A stretch of DNA of 53,965 nucleotides from Allomyces macrogynus ATCC 38327 (taxonomy: Eukaryota; Blastocladiomycota; Blastocladiomycetes; Blastocladiales; Blastocladiaceae), in NCBI GenBank assembly GCA_000151295.1, contig GG745331.1, forward strand, positions 1,934,621 to 1,988,585, in the 5' to 3' direction. This document shows, in pieces, positions 11,101 to 23,035 of this stretch; the stretch's first letter is position 1; each line of letters starts with the position of its first letter. Below the pieces are notes generated by a model, which was not told where the DNA came from, did not search any database, and saw only the letters and a program-made list of their open reading frames with translations. The translations under genes and the position numbers were made by a program.

Positions 11101-14100
11101 TCACGGCTTGAACGACCCATTGGTCATGGGCCACTGGCTGTGCACCGCGTCGGTCAGCTCGGGTGGGACCCATTGCACGACCGCGTCGAGCAAGAACGCC
11201 GGATACGTCTTCCACACCTCGAGCAGCTGGGCCTTGGATGCGACCTTCTTCACCATCAAATCCTGGACGAGCGCGAGCACGCGCTTCTGCCCGCGGTACG
11301 TGTCCTTCGTAATCGCCGACGGCTGCGTGACCCAGACGGCATTCAGCGGCGCCCACCCGGGAAACACTTTGCCCTCGAGCAAGTACCGCGCAAACCACTG
11401 GTGCACAGCCGGCGGTTTCGTGAGCGGGACCTTGGTCGTGGGCAGTTCCCACGAGAACGGCCCGATCCGCGGGACCACATGGCACGTCAAAGTGTCGGAC
11501 TTGGCATCGTAGGTCGGTGCCGGCATCTCGAGCGGTTTCGAGAAGACGCACAGGTCCTTCCCGACGACGGGCACCCATGCGAGGTCGACGGCGGTCACGC
11601 CCTTCATCCACACGTTGCGAGTTCCCTGCTGCAATTGCGTGAAGACCAGTGCTGACGGCCGCGCCCCCGCGAGAACCGAGTTCCGCGCGATACAACAAAT
11701 CGCGTCGTTGGCCATCGACTGATACATGTAGTGCCGCGGCCGGTCCTCGTCGTTGAGCGGCGGGTGCGGGTGTGGGATCGCGAGCTGGTCGACGAACCCG
11801 GCCAACAGCAATTGACGGAGCAAGATGGTCTGCGTCTCGTTGGGCGGCTGCATGCGCGGGTTCATCGTGACATGCAGTTTGGAGTTCACGTTTTGCACCA
11901 TGGCCGTGAGCTGTCGCCGCAGCGCGCGAACCTCGAGCATGGCTTTCGGCCGCAACAGGTGCGTACGGCAAAACTTGGTCGATCCGCCAGCGTACTCGAA
12001 TGCGCCGACGAGGTTGAGCAGGAAGAGCGCGTCGCTCGTGCGCGGCTTGCCGGCAAATCTGTCCATGACCGACTTGAGCAGCTGGCCGGCCGCGCCAGAG
12101 CCATCGTCGTCCTTGTCCTTGGCGTCGTCGTCGGCCACGTCCATGGCGTCCTCATCGAGTTGCGCGTCGGCGTCGTCAGCGTTGCCGCCCTTGTTCCGCT
12201 TGCGTTCGGCAAGCAGGCGCTTGGCCTCGTCGGGCGAGACAAACACTTCTCCGACCGAGAGCGCCGCGACAATTGCAATCGCGTACTCGATGAGCCCCTG
12301 CTGCATGCCGAGCAGCAGCATCTTGGCAAACCGCGGGTGGATCGGGAACTGGCTCATTTTCGTGCCCGTCAAGGTAATATGCCCTTGCTCGTCGAGCGCG
12401 CCGAGCGACTGCAACAGCTTCTCGGCCTTGGCCAAGTCGGTGCGGTTGGGCGGCGTCGGAAACGGGAAGTTGATGACATTGTCCATGTTCATGGCCTTGA
12501 GCTGCAAGACGACGCTGTCGATGGGCATGCGTAGAATCTCCGGCAGCGAAAACTGCTGGAACTGCTGGTCGTAGACGGCCGACGAGTAGAGCCGGTAGCA
12601 GTGGCCCGGGCCCGTACGACCCGCACGACCCGCGCGCTGGTCGGCCGAGGCCTTGGACGTCCACGAGACGACAAACGACTGGATCGACGTGGCCGGGTCG
12701 TAGACTTTTTCCTTGGCCTTGCCGCAGTCGACCACGTACCGGATCCCCGGAATCGTCAGCGACGTTTCGGCCACGTTGGTCGCGACCACACACAGCCGAT
12801 GGCCCTCGGGGACAGCGTCAAACACCTTCATTTGCTGGTCGGTCGACAGGAGGGAGTAGAGCGGCAACACGTGCAGCGGCTGGTCCGTGTGGTCTTCGTC
12901 CTCGACCTCGTCAAAGTCGTCACGCTGCGCCGGATCGTAATCTTCGTCGAGGTCCGCGTCCTGGTCGTCATCATCGTCCGACAACTCAAACTCGTCCTCG
13001 TCGTCGCCCTCATCGCCCTGCGTCGTTCCCTCGCCCTTGTTGGCCGACGTCTCGTCGACGAGCACTGTCGTCGCGCCCTGCGTCGTCAAGCGCTCGTCCG
13101 ACTTGACGCTCGCACTGACGCGCGCGTGGTTCACGAGCCCTTCGTCGACCTCGGCCATCCGGTTCTCGAGCGACGCCGTGCGGTCCTCATCAAACGACAC
13201 CGCCGACGCAGCGCTTTTGCCCTTGCTCTTGCCCTTGCCTTTGGGCGCATTCTTGGTCATCTTGTCCAACTTGGCCTGCGCGATCCGCGCGCGCTCGACC
13301 GGGTCGTACTTGCGCTTGAGCCGCGTAATCAAGTCGTAAATCTCGTTCTGGCCCGTCATGAACACGAGAATCCCGCCGGCCGGCAGTCGCGCGTGAATCT
13401 TGCACACTTTGCGGTATGCGTCGAAAACGTGGTCGCGCGGCGTGCGCCGGTTGAAATGCACGGTTACGGGGAACTGGCGGGCCTGCACGTTGATGACGGG
13501 CGGCGGGACCGGGAACAGGCGCGCGTTTTCCGTGAAATCGGAAACACGCAGCGTCGCCGACATGATGATGAGCTTGAGCGGCGTCACGCGGGGGTCGCGG
13601 AAGGCCTGCCCGAGCTTGTCGGCGACGACTTTCTTTTGGAGCCATTCGGCGTGCAGCTGGTCGCGCAGCTTGACGACACGGCTGAGCACACCGATCAGAA
13701 TGTCGGTGTTGAGGTTGCGTTCGTGCGCTTCGTCGACGATCATGACCGAGTACTTGGAGAGGAGCAGGTCCGACGAGACTTCCTTGAGCAAAACACCGTC
13801 GGTCATGAAGTGGATGCGCGTCGAGGGCGTTGTGGTCTTTTCGAACCGGATCTGGTAGGAGACTTGGTCCTTGGTGTTGAGCTCGTGGCCCACGCGCTCC
13901 GCCATGGCGACAGCCGCGACTCGACGCGGTTGTGTGACACCGATCCACCCGGGGAAGTCTGTGAGCAGAGATGGGTCGTGATGGGAGGTGAGGATCGCAA
14001 TGCAAGAACAAAAAAAGGACGTGAGTCCGTGCGAGACGAGAAACGTACCCGAATCCGGATGCGAGTACCCCGCCTCGTACAAGAACTGCGGTACCTGCGT

Positions 14101-15179
14101 CGTCTTCCCCGACCCCGTCTCACCGCACAGCACTGTGACCGAATGCGAGTTGAGCGTCTCCATGACACGATCCTCTTCTTGCACGACAGGCAGATTCAAC
14201 CGCCCTTCCTGGACGGCCGCGTCGCGGTTCGGCACGACATAGACCTTGGGCTTGCTCGATGCCGTCTTCGGGATCAAAATCGGCTCCATGTCGCTGTCCG
14301 AATCGTCGAGTCGCCGGAATTCCTCGACGGGCACGGGCTCCTTCTTCGCCTTTTGCTTCTTGTTCTTCTTGCGCTTCTTAGCCGGTTGCGCGCCGACGGC
14401 GGACTCACCGTCCGAGAGGGCTGCGCCATCTTCGGCAGGTGCGGTCGTGACTGTAGGGCGAGCGGGTGCGACGGGGCGTACGGGGAACGCGGGCGTCGCC
14501 TCGACCATATCCTCGTCCTCGTCGTCGTCATCCTGCGGCGGTACCGGCTTGCTGACGTAAATGTCGGTGGACGGCGTGAGGCCGAGCTTTTCCTCGGTGA
14601 GGGCGCGCTTGAGCTTCTCGCGCTTGGTCTCTTTCTGTTTCGAGCAATCGCTTGACATCAGTATCCGTTGGTAATCCGACGAGGACACTCAAAGTAGACG
14701 TACCCCGACACCACGCCCGAGCTTGGCGGACGAATGCAAGAGCGAATGGTCAAACGACGAGGTTGCGAGTTGGGCAATGAGGTCGACCCGCTCCTCCTTT
14801 TTCAGCTTGCGGTTCTGGTGGACCGAAACAGCAATGGATCGCGTTAGAAAAATCGCAACGAGGCAATCAACAGCGACTTGATGCAGATATGATGGCGGAT
14901 GCGCACAATGTACTGCTCGAGCCGTTTCCTCTTCTTCTTGCTCATCGGCACGGGTTCATTCTGCAAAACCGCGTGCATCAGTTGATCCATCCATTGCTGG
15001 CCGATGGTGGTGCATGTCCTGAGTACTTTCTCGGCCTCCTGCGCCTTCTTGATTTCGGCGAGCGCGGCCGTGTCGATAATGTCGGCATTCGAGTCGATGG
15101 CCGCGGCCACGGCGGGCGTCTCGCCGCGCTTGTGCTGCCGCGCCTTAGCGTTGTAGCGTTCCTTTTTCTTGGGTTGCAT
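11101..15179 (-). CDS. DHX37: DEAH-box RNA helicase DHX37/Dhr1 (SSU processome)
   Basis: Five exons: 15027-15179, 14907-14960, 14704-14814, 14049-14634 and 11101-13958, encoding about 1253 residues. The N-terminus (MQPKKKERYNAKARQ, KKKRKRLEQYI, NRKLKKEERVDLI) matches the DHX37/Ecm16 family and fixes the first three introns. Helicase motifs: I GETGSGKTT (about residue 277), Ia TQPRRVAA, II DEAH (about 377), III SAT, V NVAETSLTIPG, VI QRAGRAGRTGPG, then HA2/ratchet and OB-fold regions (RIGPFSWELP). The family enzyme unwinds U3 snoRNA from 18S pre-rRNA in the nucleolus. An acidic insert (DDDDDQDADLDEDYD) lies between RecA1 and RecA2. Introns 1 (66 nt) and 4 (90 nt) are multiples of three without stops. 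A naive open frame therefore hides them, but removing intron 4 restores the conserved spacing between YEAGYSH and IGVTQPRR. The start ATG is the first in frame with the family N-terminus. Confidence 0.93.
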
Positions 15180-15466
15180 GGTTGCGCTGGGTGCTGGTGC
15201 GTGACGTGCAGCTGTCGCCGCTGGATCCAACTTGTCGCGAGTCCAGCACGAAGGAAGCGGTGGTACAGAATGTCCCGCAGCTGTCTCGCGCCTGTTGTCG
15301 ACAACATCATGTGTTAAAGCCTGACCCGTTGTTGAAAGATTTTACGGGCCATCGATGGTCCTTCGCTGAATTGACAAGTCTGTTCCGGCTCTGCCGCCCG
15401 TCCAATCCCAATCCATCCCTGCCGCTTGACCACCGCCAGCGCACGCAAAGCAATTGCGGACCGACC

Positions 15467-16115
15467 ATGACGCTCATTAACGCCAACCCGACCGTCTACG
15501 AGACGCCGACCGCGGGCCCACGCGTCGCGCGCGACCACGAGCTCGATGAGGACGTTGCCGACGAGTTTGACGCGCAAGAAATCTTTGGTGCCGATCCATC
15601 CGTACGGAAAGGATGGAATTCTTGAGGAGAGGCGGAAAACTGATGCGCTGTCCCCGTCGAATCATCCCGCGCTGGCAGACCTGATTCGCAACATCAACGA
15701 CCCGGAGCACCCGCTGACGCTCGAGCAGCTCAATGTCGCGCAAATCGACCATATTTCCGTCGATACGCCGCGGCAGCACGTGGTCGTGCGGTTCACGCCC
15801 ACGATCCCGCACTGTTCTATGGCCACGTTGATTGGCCTGTGCATTCGCGTGCGGTTGCTGCGCGCGTTGCCGGCGCGATTCAAGGTGGACGTGCTCGTGC
15901 GTGAGGGCACGCATCAGTCGGAGAAAGCAGGTACGTGTGATGGTGCACGTTGCGTGTTGTGGTGGCGAAAGGGATTGCGGTCGCTGATCATGACATCTAT
16001 CGATTTGGTAGTCAACAAGCAGCTTAACGACAAGGAGCGCGTGGCCGCAGCGCTCGAGAACAACAACTTGCTCGAGGTCGTGAACCAGTGCCTTGCGACG
16101 GCTATGGTCGCGTAG
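15467..16115 (+). CDS. CIA2B: Cytosolic Fe-S assembly protein CIA2B/MIP18 (FAM96B)
   Basis: Three exons, 15467-15587, 15679-15930 and 16012-16115 (introns 91 and 81 nt), encode 158 residues. The product matches MIP18/CIA2 through its length: NANPTVYE near the start, [26 protein letters not shown], the DUF59 hallmark [18 protein letters not shown], and [28 protein letters not shown] at the end. CIA2 is part of the CIA targeting complex (with CIA1 and MMS19) that inserts Fe-S clusters into cytosolic and nuclear enzymes such as polymerases and helicases. The conserved reactive Cys is present in PHCSM. The gene is divergent from the helicase gene, with 287 bp between start codons. Both splice junctions rebuild conserved residues exactly, so the model is firm. 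Confidence 0.95.
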
Positions 16116-16345
16116 GTGCCTCACGGGCTTTGCGCGTTGACGGGCCGTGACGCCGATTTGTACATATATGCATCCATCTTGACAAAATGCACGCTCCCTT
16201 GAATTATGGACCCGGAAAGGACAAACGAGGATCAACGAGATAAATGACGCGCCGCTGACCCTCGCGAGCTGGGCCAGCAGCTCGTCCCAAATCGACACCA
16301 ACTGTACAAACCTCCCCACCCATCGCGCACGGGCCACCGCGACCT

Positions 16346-16858
16346 TCACTCAGGCTTGGACGAGTTCCCGGCCTTGCCGCTAAACAATGAACTAAACAGC
16401 GACCCCGACGAAAACTCTTGTGCGGCCGCGCGAACCTGGTCGTCCGTGACCCCGGCCTCGCGCAGCGCAAGCGCGAGAGCCTCGGTCTTGGCACGCACGT
16501 CCTTGTCGGCCAAAACCTGGAACAGCTTCACCGACGGCTTGGCCAGCTGGTCGGGTGTGATCCCCTTGGCGGCGAGCGTGTCCTGGAAATCCTGCACGGC
16601 CTTGAGAAAGGCCGGCGAGCTTTGCAGCTTGGTCGCAAGGTCGGCAAGCAGCGAGTCGGTCTCGCTCGCACGTGCGATACGGGTCGTGGAGAAGGCGCGG
16701 TGCGTCGTCGGCGCGCAGCACGGGCAGGTGGCAGAGTGCGGCAGGGATGCCGGGCGTGTTGCTGCGATGAGGGCGGGGCGAACGGCGGCGGCGGCGCTAG
16801 TCGCGGCCAGCGCAGGTACTGCGGCTCGGACGAGGGCGTTGCGGGCAGTCGCGATCAT
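16346..16858 (-). CDS. Small mitochondrial-targeted helical protein, unknown
   Basis: Intronless 170-codon frame. The first 60 residues are Ala/Arg-rich with few acids and end in a typical fungal presequence cleavage context (RAFSTTRIARAS), predicting import into mitochondria. The mature part is mostly helical and polar (DSLLADLATKLQSSPAFLKAVQDF... QLAKPSVKLFQVLADKDVRAKTEALALAL) and ends in a short Ser/Lys tail. No family recognised. It lies tail-to-tail with CIA2B (230 bp) and head-to-head with the ATP synthase gamma gene (323 bp), so it may share a promoter with an oxidative phosphorylation gene. The codon use and length support a real gene; the function is unknown. Confidence 0.65.
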   Translation of the reverse strand: MIATARNALVRAAVPALAATSAAAAVRPALIAATRPASLPHSATCPCCAPTTHRAFSTTRIARASETDSLLADLATKLQSSPAFLKAVQDFQDTLAAKGITPDQLAKPSVKLFQVLADKDVRAKTEALALALREAGVTDDQVRAAAQEFSSGSLFSSLFSGKAGNSSKPE

Positions 16859-17181
16859 GGTTGATGTCGTTGATTGAGGTTATCCAGGGTCGCGCAGCTG
16901 TGCGATGGAGTGGAGGTTGTGTTGCACGACATGCGAAGTGGACAATGGAATGGACGTAGGGCAAATCATGTCATTTGCATCTTATTTTGCAGTCATGACG
17001 GCCATTGTGCAGTCTTGCAAGGCGCGGTGTGAGCCCACGTGCCATGCCCACAACAGGGTCGGCGCTTCGCTTCGGCCGGCCGCCGTGCTGCACACCAAGG
17101 AGAGCACCGCGCCGCCGTTCCCGATTTCGGTTGCTTTAGGACGAGCTGCCCACCTCCTCCGACCGACTGCACCTGGACACC
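16859..17181. promoter_or_regulatory. Divergent promoter, orphan mitochondrial gene / ATP3
   Basis: 323 bases between two start codons pointing outward. There is a short AT-rich patch (CATTTGCATCTTATTTTGCAG, 16970-16990). No clear TATA box. Both genes are mitochondrial, so co-regulation from this segment is plausible but only inferred. Confidence 0.35.
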
Positions 17182-18630
17182 ATGCTGTCGAGCGCCTCCC
17201 GCCCCGTCGCCCGCGCGTACGTCTCGTGCGGCGACTCGACCACCCAGACCAACCGCGGACAATCCGACCCTCGGCCGTGCCGACCATGATCCCGAGCGCG
17301 TGCCGGGGGTCACGGTCAACTCGGTCTGATTGCGACGAGTCGTTTGCGCCCAGAAATGATTGGCAAAAATGCCGTGATCCATCATCCGGTGCAAGTGCAA
17401 GACCGTGATGCTAATCCGCGCCCCATCGCTCGCGCTTTCGTAGTGCGGTGCAGTACCAGCAGCAGGCCAACATGGCCACGCTCAAGGAGAGTGCGTAACG
17501 ATGCTCACTTGTGGCCCGAACCCGTCACGCGCGCGGGTACTTCAAGACTGACGAGACTACGCGCACTGTTTTCCAGTCCAGCTCCGCCTCAAGTCGATCA
17601 CCAACATTGCCAAGATCACCAAGTCGATGAAGATGATTGCCTCGACCAAGATGATGCGCGCCCAGCGCAACATGGATGCGGCGCGCGTTTATGGCTCGGC
17701 CGCGACGGGTACACCTCATTCATTTCCTCCGGACGGCCGACGTTCATCCTGTGCTCGTGTTTCTGTCCCGCTCACGACCCGCTCCTTACATAGCCGTCAC
17801 CAAGCACGCCGGTGTCGAGGCGCAGGAGGGCAAGACCGACCTCTACATTGCCGTCTCGTCGGACCGTGGTCTTTGCGGTGGTGTGCACTCGGCCGTGACC
17901 AAGGCCACCAAGAAGGCCGTTGCCGCGCAGGAGGGCGAAGGTGACCTCGTTGTGCTCGGTGACAAGTGCCGCTCGCAGCTCTCGCGCGAGCTCCGCGAGA
18001 ACATGAAGATGAACTTCAACCAGCTCGGCAAGAACGTGCCCACGTTCCTCGAGGCCTCGCTCATTGTCGACCAGATCCTGCGCAACACGGTGCGCATCAT
18101 TTTCTGTTTTTGATTGCGCGCCATTTGTCATGGCCGGTTTACTGACCATTCGGTCCCGCGACACCCTCATCCCCATTTGATCCCGATCCGCAACGCCAAC
18201 ACCGAATCGTCACCTCCCACTCGCTCTGCACGCACTCGCATCGCCCCATTTTGGCCACCAACAGGACCTGAAGGCCGACAAGACCGCGATCGTCTACAAC
18301 AAGTTCCTGTCGGTGATCGCCTACGAGCCGACGCACCTGCCCGTTGTCTCGCAGTCGGCCCTGGCTGCGGCGCCCAAGCTCTCGACCTACGAGATGGAGG
18401 AGGGCGATGTCCTCAAGGACCTGTCCGAGTTTGTCTACGCGTCGGCGCTCTACTGGGCCATGGCCGAGGGCCACGCCGCGGAAATGTCGTCGCGCCGCAC
18501 GGCCATGGACAATGCCACCAAGAACGCTGGCGAGATGATCGACCGTCTCACGCTCTCGTTCAACCGGCAGCGTCAGGCCACGATCACCAACGACCTTGTC
18601 GACATTATTACGGGTGCCTCGGCCCTGTAA
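17182..18630 (+). CDS. ATP3: Mitochondrial F1-ATP synthase gamma subunit
   Basis: Five exons: 17182-17216, 17444-17490, 17577-17708, 17794-18089 and 18265-18630, encoding 291 residues. The 227-nt first intron has a CTAAT branch sequence. The N-terminus MLSSASRPVARA is a short mitochondrial presequence. The gamma-subunit hallmarks follow: ATLKEIQLRLKSITNIAKITKSMKMIASTKMM (central-shaft coiled coil), DLYIAVSSDRGLCGGVHS, and the C-terminal shaft helix EMSSRRTAMDNATKNAGEMI, NRQRQATITNDLVDIITGASAL. Gamma rotates inside the alpha3beta3 head and couples proton flow to ATP synthesis at the inner membrane. Every junction restores the family sequence in frame, and length fits fungal ATP3 (about 290-310). 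No anomaly apart from relatively long first and last introns (227 and 175 nt). Confidence 0.96.
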
Positions 18631-19245
18631 GCGTGCTCGACACGTTGTTGCGTGAGGAGGGGGACGCGGGGCTCGCTCGGAGCGCGCACAGGACTTCGTC
18701 GATGTTCACGGCCCGCGGCGGTAGGGGGAAGTATTAGTTTGATCCTCGTTGCTCGCCCCGTTCCTTTGTTCATTCACGAATAGGGATGTCTCAATGGAAT
18801 TTGCTCTCGGTTGCCCTTGCGTGTCGTTTCGTGCTGGTGCCCGTGTGCGCGTCCCCCTGTCTTCCTGTTTTCCGCTTTCCTTCGAATCATTCTTGCCCCA
18901 CCACGAGTCGAAATACAATATCCAAAACGCCAACAGGGAAATGTCATTTGAATTACTGCGCAAGAACCCGCGTCTGGCTCTCCATACTGCTTCCTTGCTG
19001 GCGCTGCTGGGACGCCAAGCCGATCGGCCAATCCCGGCTCCGATTCATATCATTCACCGATCGACCCCCTCGCATTGTCGCGTCATTGAAGAATACAGTG
19101 GAGGCGCATCCGTGGGTCAAAAGCAGCGGATGGCAGGACAGGCACGACGCGCTGCGCTGTACGCGGTTGACGGCGTGAAGCATCCAGTCGGACCCCACAC
19201 AGTGCCAACACGTCGGCCAGAGCAAAGGGAGTCTTGTCCACCGGA
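18631..19245. other. Convergent 3' region between ATP3 and an orphan coiled-coil gene
   Basis: 615 bases between facing stop codons. No frame shows a domain on either strand. It is expected to hold both 3' UTRs. Confidence 0.4.
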
Positions 19246-20016
19246 TCACGTCGAGGCCGGCTGCAATGCGCGCCCGGGCTCCTCCTGGTCGGCCATGGTC
19301 ACGTCACCCTCCCCCAGCGACTCGGACTGGTCGGCGAGAGCGGTCAGTTCGGCCAAGTCGGCCTGGATGGGCTGCAGCGTGTCGTGGATCTCGCGTACGA
19401 GATCAACGTGCTATTCAGCAAGAAAGTGGTCAGTCAAATCGTGAACAGCGAGTTGACGGTCAAAGGCACAAACGAACCTTGCGCAACTGCTGCACCAGCG
19501 GCAAGTGCTCGCTCGCGAGCACACCGAGCTGCTTGGCGTTGGCGGCACCGGTACGCGCGTTACCCGCGGGACCGGGTGCGGTGGAAGTCACCCATGGCTC
19601 GAGACGCGACGTGTAGAGCTCGGCAAACGTGGTCAGGTCTTGCTGAATCGTTGGCGCACCGGTTTCGACGTGGGCTGCAACGTCGGTGAAGGGAAGCAGC
19701 GTCTGGCGCGTGGAGGCACACTGAATCAGAGTTCGTGGTCGAGCCGCGAAACTGCGACATCAGGAATAAGATCACGCACGTCGTCAATGGCCGTCCGGGC
19801 GTCCTTGAGGGCGGCAGCGGGCGCATCCTGCAAGCTCGAGCTGGCTGCATCCGCACTGTCCACGGCCCACACTTCCTCTGGGTCCTTGCCCTGTGCGGTC
19901 CATTCTACGTCGTGAGCGGCCGCGGCAGCGAGGAGGTCGGACGAGAACAGCGTCACGCTCGAGTCGCGGGCTGTGCCGGTCCGAACAATCGCGTCGATGA
20001 GATGCGGGGCCAGCAT
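19246..20016 (-). CDS. Orphan coiled-coil protein, three exons
   Basis: Exons 19780-20016, 19478-19720 and 19246-19410 (introns 59 and 67 nt, both phase 0, donors GTGCGT and GTTCGT) encode 214 residues. The product is acidic and helical throughout: MLAPHLIDAIVRTGTARD, then KDARTAIDD, CASTRQTLLPFTDVAAHV, APTIQQDLTTFAELY, QLGVLASEHLPLVQQLRK, HVDLVREIHDTLQPIQADL. It has no signal peptide or membrane segment. Heptad-like spacing and size resemble small subunits of coiled-coil assemblies (kinetochore, dynactin, HAUS or BLOC type), but I cannot assign it. The intron phases and uninterrupted helices across both junctions support the model. Divergent from the CorA gene (424 bp). Confidence 0.6.
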
Positions 20017-20440
20017 CGTGATGGTCGGTAGGTGATCAAAATGGGGACGACGGCGGTGTGCGGCGGCGTTTACGTTGTCGAAATGCAGCAAGTTACGGTC
20101 AATCAACGGTGGGAAGCGACGCGCACCGTGGCGCCGCCGCCGCCGAGAAGTTGCGGGCTAACTTCAGCTTCACGTTCATGGGTTGATGGCGACGAAAACG
20201 AGGGCACGAGGCAGCCAGAGGCTGGCCAGGTCCATGAATCATGGTTGATGAGGCGGACAGGACGCAAATGTGGTGGAGGTCCGCTCTCATTGGGCACGAC
20301 GCCAAGCGGTCGCGCTCTCGCTCCTGGCGGCGGACCAGCAGTGCCAAGTGTTCCACGGCGTGCGACACGGCAACGACGACGGCAGCAACAGCGGGGCAAG
20401 CGGCCAAGGCGTCGACGGCGCCACCAGCAGCAGCAGCACC
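20017..20440. promoter_or_regulatory. Divergent promoter region, coiled-coil gene / CorA gene
   Basis: 424 bases between outward-facing starts. An open frame continues upstream of the CorA ATG at 20441 as far as a GTG at 20270, without an in-frame ATG, so a longer CorA N-terminus would need an undetected upstream exon. A CAGCAG microsatellite lies just before the start (20426-20438). Confidence 0.35.
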
Positions 20441-23035
20441 ATGTTCTCCAACCACCCGTCGGGCAGCAAGCACCAGCACGCCGGCACGCTCGCCGACACC
20501 GACTCGTGGCACCCGTCGTTTGCCAACTCGGGCTCGCTGTCGGTCCCGCTGCCAACGCCCGCTGCCGCCGCTGCGAGCACCTCCACCACGCCCGCTGACC
20601 CGACGTCGCCCGTTTCTGCGGACCAGGCCACTGCAAGCACGCCGCTGCGCGGCAACTCGTCCCCACGCATCATGAACCTTGCTGACCTCGCCAAGGCTGC
20701 CATGTCGCAGGCGCAAGCGGCTCCTGCCAGCAGCAGCAGCGCTGCTAATCCGCCGGCGCCGCAGCCGCAAGCCGCGATGACGACGTCGGAGCATATCATG
20801 GACGATACCGCCGCAACGCTCCCTGCTGGTGGACCCTCTGAGGCCAACCTGCTCGAACACGGCGCCAGTGTAGACCCGGCCGTTCCTGCCGTGCCCGGAC
20901 CCGTCTCGTCGCACGGACAAGTCATTTCGACCACTGACTGCGCGACCACGTTCCGGCCTGACGAGGATGTGCTTGAGCACCATCAGCACGAGACGCTTGG
21001 TCGGTCGACCGCTGAGCGCGGTTTGGGCAATATCCTGCGTCAGCGCGGGTCGTTGGATGGGGCCAAGGAGGGTAATGCCAGCAACCGTGCCGGCTGGGGT
21101 CGTCTCAGGCACGCCGTTAACGTTGCGTCACGCTGGAACGCCGTGCATGCCGGTAGCGTGCGCATCCAGGCACTACCGGGTGCCTCGCCGGGTACGTCTT
21201 GTTTTGTCTTGTCTGGGGCCGAAATGAGGGGGCGGAAACGCAACCGCAACAGGTCATGGTTGTTCCGGACGCTGGGCCGATTTTGCTGGTGCGACTTGCC
21301 CAACTGACCCTGGCTGTGGCGGTTCTCAAACGTTTTTGCACCACTAGGCATTGATGTCGACTCGGAGTCGACCGACCAGTTCTTCCGCGAACGGCTGCAA
21401 GCACCCGTGCGCGGCATCATTGTCGACTTCAACAATGACCGTGTCGCCGTCGAGGACAATTTGAGCAATATCAGTTTCCCGGGCGCGCTGCAATCGAAGC
21501 GCCCCGAGTGGGCACGCGTGCGCTGGATCCACGTCGAAGGGATCAGCTGGGAGGTGCTCAAGCCGCTGGCGAAGAAGTACCGTATGTGATTTTCTGTTCA
21601 TCTGGTTGCGCTCGCGAGCATCACAACCTGATCAATCCCGCCCCATAAAAGGTCTCCACCCGCTCAGTGTCGAAGACGTGCTGCACACGCCACAGCGGTC
21701 CAAGGTCGACCACTATCCGGCACATTTGTTCGTGTCGATGCTCGTTTGTCGCATGGTCGCGCACGAGCAGGTGGTCGCCGAACAAAATGGGACGCCCGGT
21801 CTATCGCGCGCGCGGTCGATCACCTCGGCCGAGCCAACGGTGCGCGTCTCGGCGCCGCCGGCCTTGGCGCGCAAGGCGCTGTCGTCCAAGCTTTCGGAGC
21901 AGGAGAAGCTCGCGCAGTTTGATCTTGTCGTCGACTACGTACGTTGGGTTGTTTGTTGGCAGGTGGTGCTGCGTGAAAGCTAACTCTGACAGGTCAACTT
22001 GAACAGTGCAGCATGTTCATGCTCGATGACGGCACTCTGATCAGCATGATGCGCCACGACGGGTCGTTTATCACACAGCCGATTCTCGACCGGCTCAGCG
22101 ACGCGCGCACCAACTTGCGCTCATTCTGCGACGTGTCGTTCCTGCTCCAGTCGTTGATGGACGTAATTGTCGGTACGATGATCGAGATTTCACAATGCTC
22201 CGTGGCGCAACATCGTACCCTGATCATCTCTTGCCCTGCGCCGACCAGATCACTACCTGCCAATCAGCGAGGCCTACGTGCAGCAGTTTGAAAAGGTCGA
22301 GGCGCTCGTGTTCGACAAGCCGACGATCGACCTCGTCAAACGTACGTCCGCTTTCCTCACCTCCAATCATCGCGTTTGCACGATCCCGACCTGATCCGCC
22401 TCCACTTTCTCCAGATCTCCACAGTGTCCAAAACGATCTGCTCGACGTGCAGCGCAAATTGCAGCCCGTGGCCGCGATTATCCGTTCACTGCGGCATCTC
22501 GACGAGCAGGCCGCGGGTAACACGAATGTCTCGGCGGCGCGCATCACACCCATGACGCGACTCTACCTGAATGACGTTCAGGACCATATCACGACGGTGC
22601 TCGAGAACATTCATTCGTTGCACGAGTGGTCCGAGTCGATGATCAACTTGACGTTTAACACACTCGCGTTCTTGACCAACGAGAACATGAAAGCGGTGCG
22701 TGTCTCTTCCGTGGTTCAGGTCGGTGAGATCACATGATTCGGTGGATTGATGTTGCTCCCGCCGCGCGCGAATGAAGTTGACGGCCGTGTCGATCTTGTT
22801 CATTCCGATCACGTTCTTGGCCGGAGTGTACGTACTGCCGACACGCAGCTTCTCTCGTCTCTGATTTCCGTTGGGATGCTCGCTCACGCCATGGTCCCTA
22901 CTCAACAGTTACGGCATGAACTTCACGCATTTCCCGGGCATCGAGGACGAGAACGGGTATTACTACTTCTGGGCGACGTGCGCGGTGATTGTTCTCGTCT
23001 CTGCCGGATATCTGCGGTGGAAGCATTTCCTGTGA
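20441..23035 (+). CDS. CorA-type Mg2+ transporter (fungal, GMN motif)
   Basis: Eight exons: 20441-21191, 21348-21581, 21652-21942, 21993-22172, 22249-22341, 22415-22695, 22778-22827 and 22909-23035, encoding 668 residues. About 260 residues at the N-terminus are disordered Ser/Ala/Pro. The CorA fold follows: WIHVEGISWEVLKPLAKKY, RLHPLSVEDVLHTPQRSK, YPAHLFVSMLV, LDDGTLISMM, then the long stalk helix (SVQNDLLDVQRKLQPVAAII). TM1 is LTAVSILFIPITFLAGVYGMNF with the diagnostic GMN motif, and TM2 is FWATCAVIVLVSAGYLRW. CorA channels are pentamers that admit Mg2+ at a membrane. The GMN codons are split by intron 7 and restored only after splicing, which confirms it. The exon 3/4 junction is the least certain: donor GTTGGG at 21943 keeps RQLEQCSMF, while GTACGT at 21939 would shorten it. 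Confidence 0.88.

Noticed and set aside
12601..14655. 684-residue plus-strand open frame opposite the DHX37 gene
   Set aside because: Antisense shadow of a conserved helicase in GC-rich DNA; Arg/Val/Leu-rich with no domain.
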